Origin: Beverwykella pulmonaria | Lineage: Eukaryota; Ascomycota; Dothideomycetes; Pleosporales; Melanommataceae | DNA length: 64,000 nucleotides | NCBI GenBank assembly: GCA_001599595.1 | Contig: BCHH01000004.1 | Location: forward strand, 3,095,198-3,159,197 | Direction of reading: 5' to 3' | Shown: piece by piece, positions 1 to 11,154 of the stretch | Numbering within the stretch: the first letter of the stretch is position 1 | How the letters are laid out: each line of letters begins with the position of its first letter | Notes under the pieces: generated by a model | The model's database searches: none | Seen by the model: the letters and a program-made list of their open reading frames with translations, nothing else | What the model was told of the DNA's origin: nothing | Translations under genes and position numbers: made by a program

Positions 1-160
1 AGGAGGCCATCTTGCAGTCGTCGAGCGGCTGCTTCAAGAGAAGGCTGATGTTAATGCTGCTGCTGCTGGTGATTATGGAAGAACAGCGCTTCAAGCTGCA
101 GCAAAAGGACACCACCTTGTAGTTATGGAATGTCTTCGTCAGGCAGGTGCTACAGCATAG
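1..160 (+). CDS. Ankyrin-repeat protein, C-terminal end (partial)
   Basis: An open frame runs in from the left edge (first full codon at base 2) to TAG at 158-160, giving 52 residues. They contain one clear ankyrin repeat (GHLAVVERLLQEKADVNAAA) followed by the TALQAAAKGHHLVVMECLRQAGA type of second repeat. The protein ends a few residues after the last helix, as is usual for fungal ankyrin arrays. Ankyrin arrays in such genomes are often the C-terminal sensor part of NACHT or NB-ARC receptor-like proteins, but the upstream domains lie outside the window, so the full architecture is unknown. The fold is clear; the function is not. Confidence 0.8.
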   Translation, partial: GGHLAVVERLLQEKADVNAAAAGDYGRTALQAAAKGHHLVVMECLRQAGATA

Positions 161-1763
161 GGTGGTAGCACTCGGGCCCATTCATTGGCGTATCGGCGTT
201 CTTTGAATTGCGTTTCAAAATAAACCTTTTTCTCCTTAGGTTTTCTTTTAGCGCAGTAGTCGTCAAAATTTAATAGTGACTAAGATATTTTAACCACACT
301 GCATAAATTTTGCCACTAAGCAGCGCGAAGCTTCTAGAATCCTCGCTTTAAACATAAACATTTTCTATAACCATACTTGTATCTCAAGGGAAGTGGACGA
401 CCATGTCGATCACGCTAGCAGGGAGGGCGACTGACCTGCTCCGGCCATAGGGTTGTAAGCGTCTACATTCTAAAGTTGAAGAGCGGAAAAGGCGAGGAGT
501 ATAAACAACTATAGTTAGTGTTGGAACTGCGCTGATTTAATATTATCCGAAACCTCGAGATCGTTGGCTTAAAGGCTTCGTTTTCAGAGAGAAGACTCGC
601 AATGTATGAAGGCGTTTAAGCCAACATAATATGGTTTAGGTGGAAATATAGGGAATGAACAAGCACTATAGTAAAGCTCTTGAAGCAAATACTTGTCCTT
701 AAGCAGCATTCGGGAAAATCAACCGCCCAAGGCATCAACGCGCTTGCTACCGATGCATCTACATATGCGAAGGCAGCAAGCATACAACATAAGAGATTCA
801 CCATAAAGCAAAAAGGGAAAGCATCCCTTGAGGTCTCGAGAAGCCAGACTATATAGACGTCGTGCTGCCGTTCAATGATGCTTTTCGATAACACCACGGA
901 AGTAATTAAAGGAGTAGCTTATAAGAGAAGAACAGAACGCTCGTACATCATGCATAGTCCATAGAGATGGAGGAGTTGAAAATAGACAGAGACGATACTA
1001 TACTCGTACTGTACTATTTGGCAACGCCATACACAGATCGTCAGGCCAGCAGAATCATTCCACAAGTAAGGGATGTGTACGAGTTTCCTCGGGATACTCG
1101 GAGAATGCGTGATGACGCAAACGGAGATGAACATGTGGATAGAGATGCCGGTGCTATTCTGCGCAGATCGGCGCTATTCGATGGCATGCCCAATCGATCA
1201 TAGGAATATAGCAACGGCACAGCATCTCAGGAGATCTGTATGAGACATACTGGTGTCTATACAAGATGTATGTTGATGGGGGAAAAAAAAAGCCCCAATG
1301 CAAGACATGAAGTCTAAACATCTGCGGAAGTGATGCCCCTTCGGCCTAGCTCCGTTTCTCAGCATTAGCCCATCCAAGGATCTATCTTAGTCAGTACACG
1401 TGTTGTGCACACCCCCAGAAGCCTATATGTACAAAGCATATGCCTTGTATTAATTCAAACCTCAAAGAGCCATCTTCTTGCTTCTCAGAATCCGCCAAAT
1501 TTCGCCTCACTTGCCAGCGTGACCATTCTCAGGGTTCCTCCGTCCAAAGGAAGTTAGCTGCACCACCCCACGCGAAACTGCGGTGAGGATCTGAACCCTG
1601 CAGCGAGCGCCGCGCCCCTCCAAAACATTTGAATCTCCTGCCAGAGCTCCCCCTTCACTTCTCCCTTGCTTCTAGAAAAGGACACAGGCCAATTGAGACT
1701 TTTGAAGCATTCAGATCGCTTCATTTGCATTCTCTAGCCTCTACAATACACACAGCAGACGCG
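161..1763. other. Intergenic region, no supported gene
   Basis: Holds the 3' flank of the ankyrin gene and the promoter and leader of the phosphomannomutase gene. Short open frames at 616-897 (-) and 967-1203 (+) show no recognisable family or splice continuation. Bases 371-450 resemble 62512-62586 (see the repeat entry). Confidence 0.6.
371..450 (+). repeat. Dispersed repeat, copy 1
   Basis: About 75-80 bases resemble 62512-62586 in the same orientation. The exact core GATCACGCTAGCAGGGAGG is at 408-426 here and 62546-62564 there, and flanking matches such as GCTCCGGC extend it. Both copies lie just right of a gene of the kind used in fungal recognition receptors (ankyrin here, HNWD there). 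I do not recognise the element. Confidence 0.6.
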
Positions 1764-2824
1764 ATGGCAACCGCAGCCGCTGTCTACCCCCCGCTAAACG
1801 AGCGCCCACTCAAGAACACAATCGTGCTATTCGATGTCGATGACACGCTCACGATTCCTCGCCAGGTATGTTCATTACCCTCTCAAGCGTAAAGCTTCAA
1901 AATCCAGCTGCTTTGAGTCCAGCAGCTTTACAGCTCCGCCTCCTCCAACACCAACCCTCGCCTTCAAGATCCCCCAAGCTAACACCTCCCAGCCCGTCTC
2001 CCCCCAAATGCTCCAACTCCTCTCCGAACTCCGCCACAAATGCGCCATCGGCTACGTCGGGGGCTCAGACCTTGTCAAGCAACAAGAACAACTCGGCACC
2101 AAAGAAGTAAATGTGACCTCACTCTTCGACTTCTGCTTCCCAGAGAATGGCCTCACAGCGTTCAGGATGGGCGAGAAGCTCGCGAGCACGAGCTTCATCG
2201 GTTGGATTGGCGAAGAGAAGTACAAGGCATTGGTTAAATGGTAGGTACATACAATTTCTCGAACGATGGAAGGAAGGAGAGAGTTCCTCCCAGCTTTATA
2301 CTTGGGATTGCGCTGGCGAGCAAGAGGATGCGAGAGCAGACTGGGAGAGCTAATAATGATATAGGATTCTCCATTACATCGCCGACCTCGACATCCCCAT
2401 CAAGCGAGGCACATTCATCGAATTCCGCAACGGCATGATCAACGTGTCCCCCATCGGGCGCAACGCATCCGTCAGCGAGCGCAATGCCTACCAGGCCTAC
2501 GACATCGCGAACTCGATCCGCCCGAAGATGGTCTCTGAGCTGCAAAAAGCCTTCCCCGACTACGGACTCACCTACTCAATCGGTGGCCAGATTTCCTTCG
2601 ACGTCTTCCCTACAGGCTGGGATAAGACGTACTGTCTGAACCATGTGGAGGCTGAGAAGGATAGAGAGGATGGGGTGGAGTATACAACAATTCATTTCTT
2701 TGGCGATAAGGCGTATGAAGGTGGGAACGATTGGGAGATTTATAGTGATAAGAGGACGGTCGGTCATGCGGTGAAGAATCCAGATGATACGTATGCGCAA
2801 GTTAAGAAACTGTTTTTCGAGTGA
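1764..2824 (+). CDS. sec53: Phosphomannomutase (Sec53/PMM family)
   Basis: Converts mannose-6-phosphate to mannose-1-phosphate in the cytosol, feeding GDP-mannose for N-glycosylation, GPI anchors and mannan. Exons are 1764-1865, 1993-2240 and 2365-2824, giving 269 residues, a normal length for fungal Sec53. The HAD motif is DVDDTLT at residues 24-30, with the expected nucleophile Asp24 and acid/base Asp26. Later conserved parts are [16 protein letters not shown], the substrate segment [20 protein letters not shown] (about 130-149), [18 protein letters not shown] and the C-terminal [17 protein letters not shown]. Intron 2 splits the Trp codon at 2239-2240/2365. The motif normally reads DVDGT; the Gly-to-Asp change is the one oddity. 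The start at 1764 is the first ATG in frame with the motif. Confidence 0.95.
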
Positions 2825-3521
2825 GGGGGAAGGATAAGCGGAGAGGAATGAGGAGGCTGGGAAATGTCGCGGTTCTGAATAATTAGCCAGATCTCAGGGT
2901 CATCTGTGACAGTCTTGGGTATGGTGGAACGGCAAGGCAGGGAAATTTGACTTGGGCATAGTATGACGATCACGATTTATAGACTAAGATTCCCAACGCA
3001 ATCTAAAACGGTACTTGCAACCAGGTCTAGCAATCGACAGCAGAGCAAACACGAAATACCACGCATTATGTCACAATCAAGCTCCCACATCCATTCATGA
3101 GCCCTTGAGAAGTTGCCCCATCATGCTATGCAGAAACAAAAGACGTCCCCCGTTAATGCCAACGCTCCAAATGCTTAAGTCGCTCGCGAGACTTCGATAA
3201 GAACCGCACACCGAGAAAGATCGTCGTAAACCCTACTTTCATATGGACCAAAGCCGTGGAAAACCCATTCGAATGAAATCCTTCGGAAGACGCTGACCGT
3301 CGATGACTGAGCTGAAGAAGATATAGACTGAAGACCGTTGAGCCAGAACCAATAAGGTAGAGTAATAGTCATAAGGCGGGAGAGTTTGGAAGAGTTGGAA
3401 GGACTCCAAGAATTCTAACAGTATTTTCCACATCCTCCCTTACTCGCCTCATGAAGAGCACCCTAAGAGATTGGTCGACTGCTGCCCTATTTACCATGTC
3501 TTTAAAACATGTGAAAAGCGA
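2825..3521. other. Convergent 3' intergenic region
   Basis: Lies between the ends of the phosphomannomutase and sphingolipid methyltransferase genes, so it should hold both 3' UTRs and polyadenylation sites. I see no coding segment in it. Confidence 0.6.
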
Positions 3522-5264
3522 TCAATGCCTAGAGCTCAATTTCGCTTTGCTAGCAGCAAGGGCAGCCGAGAGACCGAACTGCGTGGGGATGCCCTCAACA
3601 CGGTGCGTGGAGTTGATATTCTTGACGAGGGTGATCTGGAAACACGTAGCAGATCCCTGACGCGAAGCAATGGTCGAGTAGGCGAGGAAGAACTCCCAGA
3701 TCTGGTCTTGTTAGCATGAGAAGTAGAAGATCCAATGGCGTACTCACTCGGAACCAGCGGTCGCCATACTTGGCGGTCACCTTCTCCTTGTTGCCCATCC
3801 AGTTCCTGTACCACTTCCAGAGAGTAGACGAGTAGTGAACACCAATGGTATCGATGCCCTTGACTTCAAAACCGGCACCCTCGAGCTTGTCGACAACCCA
3901 TCCCAATGGGGTAGATGCATCCGCACCTGGGAAGACGTATTTGTTCATGAACAGACCCCATGTAAGATCCTCGAACTGCCAGGCCTTGCGCAGTCCAGCA
4001 ATTTGAAGGAAGAAGACGCCGTCGTCATCAAGCATGTCATGGACCTGCCTAGCGAAGCTACCGAAGTGACGCACGCCGACATGCTCGGCCATCTCAAGAC
4101 AAGTAATCTTGTTGTAACGGCCCTCTGGGACAGGAATCTCGCGATAATCCATGCACAAGATCTTGGATTGGCTCTCTTCGATACCGGCCTTCTTCAAACC
4201 ATTGTTGCCCCAGGCAGTCTGATTGCGACCAAGAGTAATGCCGGTGACATGCGCGCCATAGTTGACAGAGGCAAACTTAGCGAGGGTGCCCCAGCCGCAA
4301 CCAATGTCGAGCATTCGGTCACCCTTTTGGGCATTGATCTTCTCGCAGACAATAGCCAGCTTGTTGTCTTGAAGCTGCTCGAGAGACTCCTCGCGGTTGA
4401 TATCAGAGATAATGCCAGACGTATAGATCATACGAGGGCCAAGAAACCAGCCATAGAAGTCGTCACCGCGGTCGTAGTGATCGCGGACCTGCTCTTCGTC
4501 TAGATATCTGTCAGTTTGGGCTCTCATCACGTGGTATAGCCTCAGAGTGGAAGCTATGAGAACCGACGGAGGGAGTGACAGACCTTGCGACTTGGAGTGC
4601 ACAATCATCTCTGGAAGCATGCCAGTGAGGAAATGCTTAATCAGCCCGAAGGTGAAGCGGAAGTTGACCCAATCGTGCCTCATCTCCAAGACCTCCAAGG
4701 CGTCGCCAATGAATTCCACATCACCGTCGAAGTACATCTCGTAGAAGGTCTCCATGGGAATCGTCTTCTGGCCATGATATTTCTCTCTGTGCTCCGCTTT
4801 GTGAAACTTGAGGTAATGCTCGATGGGTTTGCCCGGGAGCTTCACCTTCTCGTTCTTGCGAGGGGCAAACTCAGAAGTCATGATCCAGAAGGCACCCAGG
4901 ATCGGCAGGTCCAAGATCAGCGCGAAGAAGACCCAGGTCTTGAAGCCACCACCCAGCTTCCAGGCGATGTAGCCCGGGACCAGTGTGAGCAACGAGATGA
5001 GGGCACCATTCGAAAAGTGGACGGAGGAGGCCCCATCTGCAGGCAAGGGAGCATTTGCGATAGCGGGATACTGTTGTGGGCCAAAAATCAGCTGGTTTTC
5101 TCTTCATCCCGAAGCTCAATGGCTGGCGGGGCTGTTATCTCGACTGTGAGATAAATACATACAGTGGTTGTCTTGACTCCGCAGTCGAAAGGAGGAGTGG
5201 CGGGTGACCGCGCAGGAGGCGTGTTGATCCACTCAAAGCTGTCCTCTGCGTCTGGCTTGCTCAT
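3522..5264 (-). CDS. Sphingolipid C9-methyltransferase
   Basis: Adds the C9 methyl branch to the sphingoid base of fungal glucosylceramide, using S-adenosylmethionine, at the ER membrane. Exons in reading order are 5264-5163, 5070-4584, 4499-3748 and 3701-3522, giving 506 residues, the usual length for the family. Two hydrophobic segments (about 57-73 and 79-98) precede the methyltransferase domain. The SAM motif DIGCGWG is at 261-267, preceded by EEQVRDHYDRGDDFYGWFLG and followed by CLEMAEHVG, all typical of the cyclopropane-synthase-like superfamily. Start at 5264 (MSKPDAEDSF) opens a 34-codon first exon that splices in phase into YPAIANAPLP. The second intron acceptor was set at 4500-4501 because only this gives the conserved SQDEEQV junction. 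Confidence 0.93.
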
Positions 5265-5512
5265 TTTGAGGGGGTTGTTGAATTTTGGGCAAGGGACGGA
5301 GCGGGAGAGTAAAAAGGTGTGGACGCAACCGCCAAGCACGGACGGCGGTGTGGAGCTCTGTTGTGTAAGCGAACCAAGCTTCCAGCAAGGGTCGACGAGC
5401 ACATTGAGGTTAGTTCCAAACACACTAATTGCTGGCGCAATTGGCATACGTGTGCTATGTGCAGCATGTGAATGGTTGACAGAGGTGACAGCAGGGCGAT
5501 TGTATACCGCCT

Positions 5513-6572
5513 TTACGCTTCGTCTGCCAGCATTATCTTCCTAATGCGGTCCATTGTTTCTTTTGCAACTCCCGCCTGCGCCAGATACTCCTCAACGCCC
5601 CCATACGCGTTCTCCATGTGCTCGTGTACTTTCCTCACCATGTCCGAGGGGACACTTGCAAACTGCTCTGAGAGCCCAATCGTTGCAATCTCCTTGATCC
5701 TCCCTTGCCTTTCGCCCTCTAGCTCCGGCCCCGAGCGCAGATAATCTTTCTCGACGGCATCGACATCGACGCCGAGAAGAAACAGTACGAGCATGACTGT
5801 TAAACCCGTGCGGTCTTTCCCTTGCGTGCAATGGATCATGAGGGGCCAGTTTTTCTCATCGCCGTACACGTCGAAAACGTCCTTGACCTCCTTAACGCAC
5901 ACATCCATGGAACTGGTGGCCAGCCCGACCAGTCCCATCGCCTCCATGCTCGGAGCAAGAATTTTGATGGCATTCAGTCGCTGCCCAATGATCATCAAGT
6001 AAATAAGTCTGAAAAACTCCATCCAGGTCAACTTGGACATGAGCATGCGGGAGAAGGCTGAGCCATTGAAATTGATGTCGTAGTAGGTGATGCCAGGGAT
6101 CTTCAGAGGCCCTGCAACAACGTCGTTGGATTGGGGGATGGCGGCTGAGGCTTTAATATGGGCGTCGCGCTTTTGGGCTTGTTCAATGTGTTCGGTCCTG
6201 CTGAAAATCAGCTTCTGAATGTGCTTTTTACAAAAACCAATGAAGCCTACTTGGTGCGCAAATCGATGATGCTCTTCATGCCATATTCCTGCACCAAGCT
6301 CTGCCTGTCTTGCACTGTGGCTTCATCTATTTGGACGAGTGAGCGTACTGTACATGTCTCTCATTGCGCGAGGCGTCCTTTACCTGGTCGTGCCCCACGA
6401 AATAGCAGTCCAGTTTTCAGGCGCCTGTCAGAATTTTAATCAGCAAGCTGGATCTCATTACTTCAGAAGGACCAAGGAGAATGAAGTACTTTGTTCCTGT
6501 GACATCATTGATGAAATGGCCAACATCGCGAAAGTTTGGTATACTCTTCGGTGGCGGCAATGTGGTGACCAT
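5513..6572 (-). CDS. Y_phosphatase3-type tyrosine/dual-specificity phosphatase
   Basis: A protein phosphatase of the family related to bacterial-type tyrosine/serine phosphatases; the substrate is unknown. Exons in reading order are 6572-6490, 6424-6384, 6326-6251 and 6197-5513, giving 294 residues. The N-terminal signature SIPNFRDVGHF is followed by LKTGLLFRGARPD and MKSIIDLRTKTEH, and the active-site loop is HCTQGKDRTG with Cys190 and Arg196 as the expected catalytic pair. Exon 2 is only 41 nt. The last intron ends in CAGCAG, so two acceptors three bases apart would give DLRTKTEH or DLRTNRTEH; I chose the second. The gene shares a 702-nt upstream region with the divergent eis1 gene. Confidence 0.9.
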
Positions 6573-7274
6573 AATCGCTTGGATCGATTGATTGTAAGAA
6601 TCTGAACGGCTTGTGGCAGAGTTTCTTGGGGTGATGATTCTGACGTCGACTTTTGTATATCGTTCTAACCTTTTAGGGGACCCTGGCAAATGACACCGAT
6701 TCTCCGAACGGCCATACCCTCGCTATCCTTTCGAATTGTAGCATCCAGATTTGACATGATATGTTTCTTAACATATCGAAGGAGCATTCGCAAATAGAGA
6801 AGAAAGAATATTGTGGGTATGAAAGATATTGCTGCAAAAGGACGGTTGCATGATACTCCATGACGGATGGCGGGCAGTGATGAAGGCTACTGCATGGGGA
6901 CGAGAGGTGAACACCGTTTAGGCACACAGCATCCGGAAAGGGACAGCTAATATACTTGATCGTTTTGTTTTAATGTCTGCAGAGCCAATGATAAAAACAT
7001 GTCACCTCACAATCTCCAGGTTGTCGACCGCCTTACCTAGACGAGCAAGGGCTGGTGGCGGGCACGAACTGCAACACGGACTTTGTACGCATAGTGACAT
7101 CATGGGGCACAACACACCTCCATCATCATCATTAGCTATGTCTGTTCCTGGGGCTGTCATTGCCATCCAAATCTCTTGCTGGCTCTTACCAGGTCGCAAC
7201 TCTTGTGCACCTCTGATTCCTTCCTACCCCCGCTCAGCCCACGACCTCGGCCATAGAATCGTGAGCTTCAACGC
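6573..7274. promoter_or_regulatory. Divergent promoter region, phosphatase / eis1
   Basis: 702 bases separate the start codons of the two divergent genes, so both promoters and 5' leaders must lie here. No specific operator was recognised. Confidence 0.6.
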
Positions 7275-9949
7275 ATGATTATGGCTACCCAAACCCAGAC
7301 CGCCGCAAACGATGCTAACAACCGACCACGGATGGATAACCCGGACTCGAATGCCCCAGAGACGCAAACGTCCAGTATGCGCTGTCCGGATCCCTCGGCC
7401 CACAAGTCAAAGAACAGCGCCCTCCAAGACCAAGCATCAGCCGCAGCCCTCCACAGCACCAAAGGAACAAATACTCGGGACGTCCTAGAATCTGACGGAA
7501 AGCTCTCTTCTGCAAGTGAGTCTCACACTCGAACTTCTATTCCGCCTGCGTTCCTTTTCTGACCCGCCCCCACAAGGTGCCGCCACCAGCCTCAAGCAGG
7601 CCAAAGCCCATGACCTCCCCGGCTTCCCAATCGTTGGGATCGACGCACGATCATCGGCGGGTACGGCAGCAAACTTGGCACTCGTAAACCAAAGGAGCCC
7701 AGAGTGGTGGAAGCCTGAGCATTCCGCAGCTGCGGGCAAGGCTGCTCTTTTGGCGAACGATTACAAGCCGGCCCCAGTTTGGCATCCCGAAGCCAGTTCT
7801 GCAGGTTCAAAGGCAGCGTTGCTTGCCCACAAAGACAGCGTGAAGATGAATCTTTCGGTCCCAGAAGCGAGCGCTGATGGCAATTCAGCAGCGAATATCG
7901 CAATGAGGCGGAAGACTCCGGAGATTGACCGCAGCCGTACACAGAACAAGCCCAATGGAGCTCTTCTTGCAGCCACAGGAGCGATTTCTAACTCGGGGCG
8001 AAAGCGAGCGCAGTCGACACCGGCTGCGCCCCTGTATCCTGATTCCAGGAACTCCGCGAGGAACGCTCTCAGTGCAGCTACGATGGCTTCTAGTCCTTCA
8101 GCGAGAGCTGCGAAATTACAAAGGCCAACTACAGTCACAGATCCAACCCGGCTTGGACCTGGCGCAATGGAAGCAGCTCGGATACAACATTCGAAGAGCA
8201 TATCGAGAGACATGTACACATCAGCCCCTCCTGTTGCCCTAGAAGTAGAAGAGAAGAGGCACAACGATGCACTTCGAGCTTCGGCCATTTCAATGGCGAA
8301 GAAGATATATAATGTACAACAGAACAACATCAACCAAGCAGCCGGTCGTGCTTCACGATCACAGGCACAAAGCGGCGCGACTTCAGCCCATGGCCAACAA
8401 CCGCTGCAAGGCAGCGACGCAGATATCAAACAGCAGGCAATGCAGTACATCGGTATTCAGGAAGCCGCGCAGAAGCTTGCAGCCGAACGGCTGGCAAAGA
8501 TCAGCCCAGATGAAAATGCCGCGTTCCGAAGCTATTATGGCTACGAGAAGCCTCGCTCGAAGCTCACAATGCGCCGCGGCCGTAACCGTGCATCTAGCAA
8601 CCCCGAACCCGCAGACTCGTCAGATGAAGATGACTTCCAAACCAGGCGCATTCGCTCGCAGATGTCGCAATTGAACAAGGCAGTTGCAGAGGTCGACGCC
8701 AAGAAGCAAGAGCAGGATCGTAAGAATCTCATAGCCGCTGCAGAACGTAAAGTTCAGGCTCAGATGCTGGGCATGGACAAGAAGATTTTTGACGATACTG
8801 GCAAGATGTCACCAGCCATGATTGAGGAGTGGGACGCCAAGGCCAGAGCAAAAGCTTCTGCCAATAGTGAAGCTCGTATGGAGCACCATGGCAAAATACA
8901 TATCGGCCATGGCAAATATGTAGACCAGGCAGATGTAAATGCGATTGCGCAGGCTAGAATACAGCCAACGCTAGACGAAATTACCTACAAAACCGAGAAG
9001 CGGAGAGCGGAAGAGGAAGAGCAGCGTCTTGAAATGGAGGAGAAGAAGCGCCAATCGCAAGCTGAAAAAGAGCGTGCAGCCGAATTGAAGGCAGAGGAGA
9101 AACGTATCAAGGGTGAGTCGCCTCCTTTGATTGTAATTCATTCAAAGCTAACATTCTTCAGACGAGGAAAAGAAGGCCACCAGAATGCGTACGGCTGAAG
9201 AGAAGGCTACGGCGAAACAAGAAAAGGAGGCAGATAAGGAGAAAAAAGCCGAAGAAAGGCGTATACAGAAAGATGAGAAGCGCAAGTCGAGGGAGGGGGG
9301 GGCCCTTGGAGGAGCTGCTGCCGGTACTGTGGGCGCAGGCGCTACGGTCGGTGCTGCTACGCCAGCAGATATCGCAACCGATGCCCGTACTTCCACTGAA
9401 GAGCAGAACGACGATCTTTATCGAGACCCGACTTCTCTCGCCCAAGCCCCAAATGCTTCTGAAGTCACATCCTCAGATCCGGTGTCGTCCAGTTCGCCCA
9501 CATCTCCAACCTCACCGAAACACGATTCCAAGGGTATCAAGTCATTCCTGAACAAGTTCAAAAGGCGTTCCAGGCATTCGGCTGCCAGCGCAGAGAGTGA
9601 GAAACCGGGCTTCATTGGCGGTGTTGCTCTTCGAGAATCATCCTCCCATTCTCCTCGCACATCTGTCCCTTCGAGCCCAGCCCCTGAGCCGGCTCAGAAC
9701 TCTCAGCGCCGCTACTCCGACGTCTCGTCAATCTCCAGCGGTCGCCCAAGCTCCGACAGGGGAAGCCGTGCTCCGCAGCGTACCATTAGTGCCATGAGTG
9801 CTGTCTCTGGAAACACCGAGTTCGAGGAGGCGCGGGACGATTTCGACGAGAAGCTTGCACCGCCGGTTAGCTTTGGGACGGCGGATGCGGATGCTGCGCG
9901 CAAGCGCAGCCCAAATCGAGACTCCAAATTCCACGAGGTCGGAATTTAG
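7275..9949 (+). CDS. eis1: Eisosome protein 1 (Eis1) family
   Basis: Eis1 is a peripheral component of eisosomes, the furrow-shaped plasma-membrane domains built by Pil1/Lsp1. Exons are 7275-7515, 7577-9112 and 9162-9949, giving 854 residues. The N-terminal part has the family's repeated Ala-rich units (SSAGTAANLAL, SAAAGKAALLANDY, ASSAGSKAALLAH, ASADGNSAANIAM). The middle is a long charged coiled coil (about residues 420-625, rich in Glu/Lys/Arg/Ala), and the tail is low-complexity and Ser/Pro-rich. Both introns are in phase. A second in-frame ATG at 7281 is an equally possible start. A run of eight G at about 9295-9302 inside the coding region is a spot where sequencing or replication slippage could occur. 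Confidence 0.88.
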
Positions 9950-11154
9950 TTCCTACACGAATATAAAGGAAGGTATTGGGTGGTTCTTAGTTTTTGCGCA
10001 ACTAAGTTCGTGTCGCACGTGGTTTCCCTCTTGGGGGCCATTGGTTCTTATAGCGTTCTCTGCGTTCCAGCTTTTGGTAGTTTGGGCAGGCAAAGGAATA
10101 TATACATATGGGCTCGAGGAATTAGGTAAGGGGTTGGGAACTGGCCAAGAGTCTTTTCTTTTTGGAGAGACAGGCGACGGCTTTCGCCAAGTTCATTGCG
10201 CAACCCTTCATAGTTTATCGAACAGCTTCCAGGCTTTGTCACGAATATTCGCGTGGCAACTGTTTGATTATAGCCAGAGTGCTATTGCAGCGGTGCTGCA
10301 CAGCCGTCCACGTCACAATCCGGCTGGGCCGCATCAGCGCTCATCATACAAATGTATTGCAACATTCGCTGTTTCCCGATGCAGAACGTATTGCTAGATT
10401 ATAGTAGATAGAGAGATAGATGTGTGTGGTAGACATTCAGCGTGGATAACAACGCCCTAATACTCTAGAATCTTCTGTTCCAGCCTGCGCCTCAGTGTTC
10501 AGCGAAGTGGTGTGCCCATGATCAGGCGCAAATGGACTGCGGTGATGCAAGGGCAGGCCAATCAAATATCTCGCTGGCTTCATCTTGCTGGGCAGCAACT
10601 GTGCCATTTGCGGCACAGGTATTGGGCGTTGTGATGCCTGGCGGCAACGTGAGAGAGCGACAGGTTGAGATATGAATCTGAGGCCTGAGTCTATGTCTCT
10701 GAGAGAGGGCTTCCCGAAGTATAGCCACGACCAAAGTGGTGAATTGGTGATGCGATTGTCACGAGGCAGTAGCCACACGAGGTGGGGAGTTGCCCAGGCT
10801 AGCCGCGACTGGCCTCCCCCGTCGATCGCCATCCATGCAACCTTCCTTAACACGTCAGAAACACTTGCATACCACCGCTACGACAACCCCGACGACTCCC
10901 ATCATCACCCACCCTCCACCCTCCAAGCCCGAACGCCGCAATACACCACCGCACAAGGAACTCTGCTCGGCGCCCCAAATGGACGCCCGCCTGCCTCGTT
11001 GACAGGCACACCCAACTCCGCGCATGAGAAACTCGCCCAATCGCACCACTCTCTCTAGCCGCGCTGGTGCGAGGTTGACGTCGAAAATTCTCACTCTGCC
11101 GTCCCGGTTCGACTGCAGCAACACCGGACCGCTTCTCCGCCTCGAGCTGTGGAA
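9950..11154. other. Intergenic region, no supported gene
   Basis: Holds the 3' flank of eis1 and the promoter and leader of the following + strand gene. Open frames here (for example 10437-10853 on - and 10672-11058 on +) overlap each other, lack family features and are not supported. Confidence 0.6.

Noticed and set aside
7761..8450. 229-codon open frame antisense to eis1
   Set aside because: A shadow of the Ala-rich eis1 coding region; no family features.
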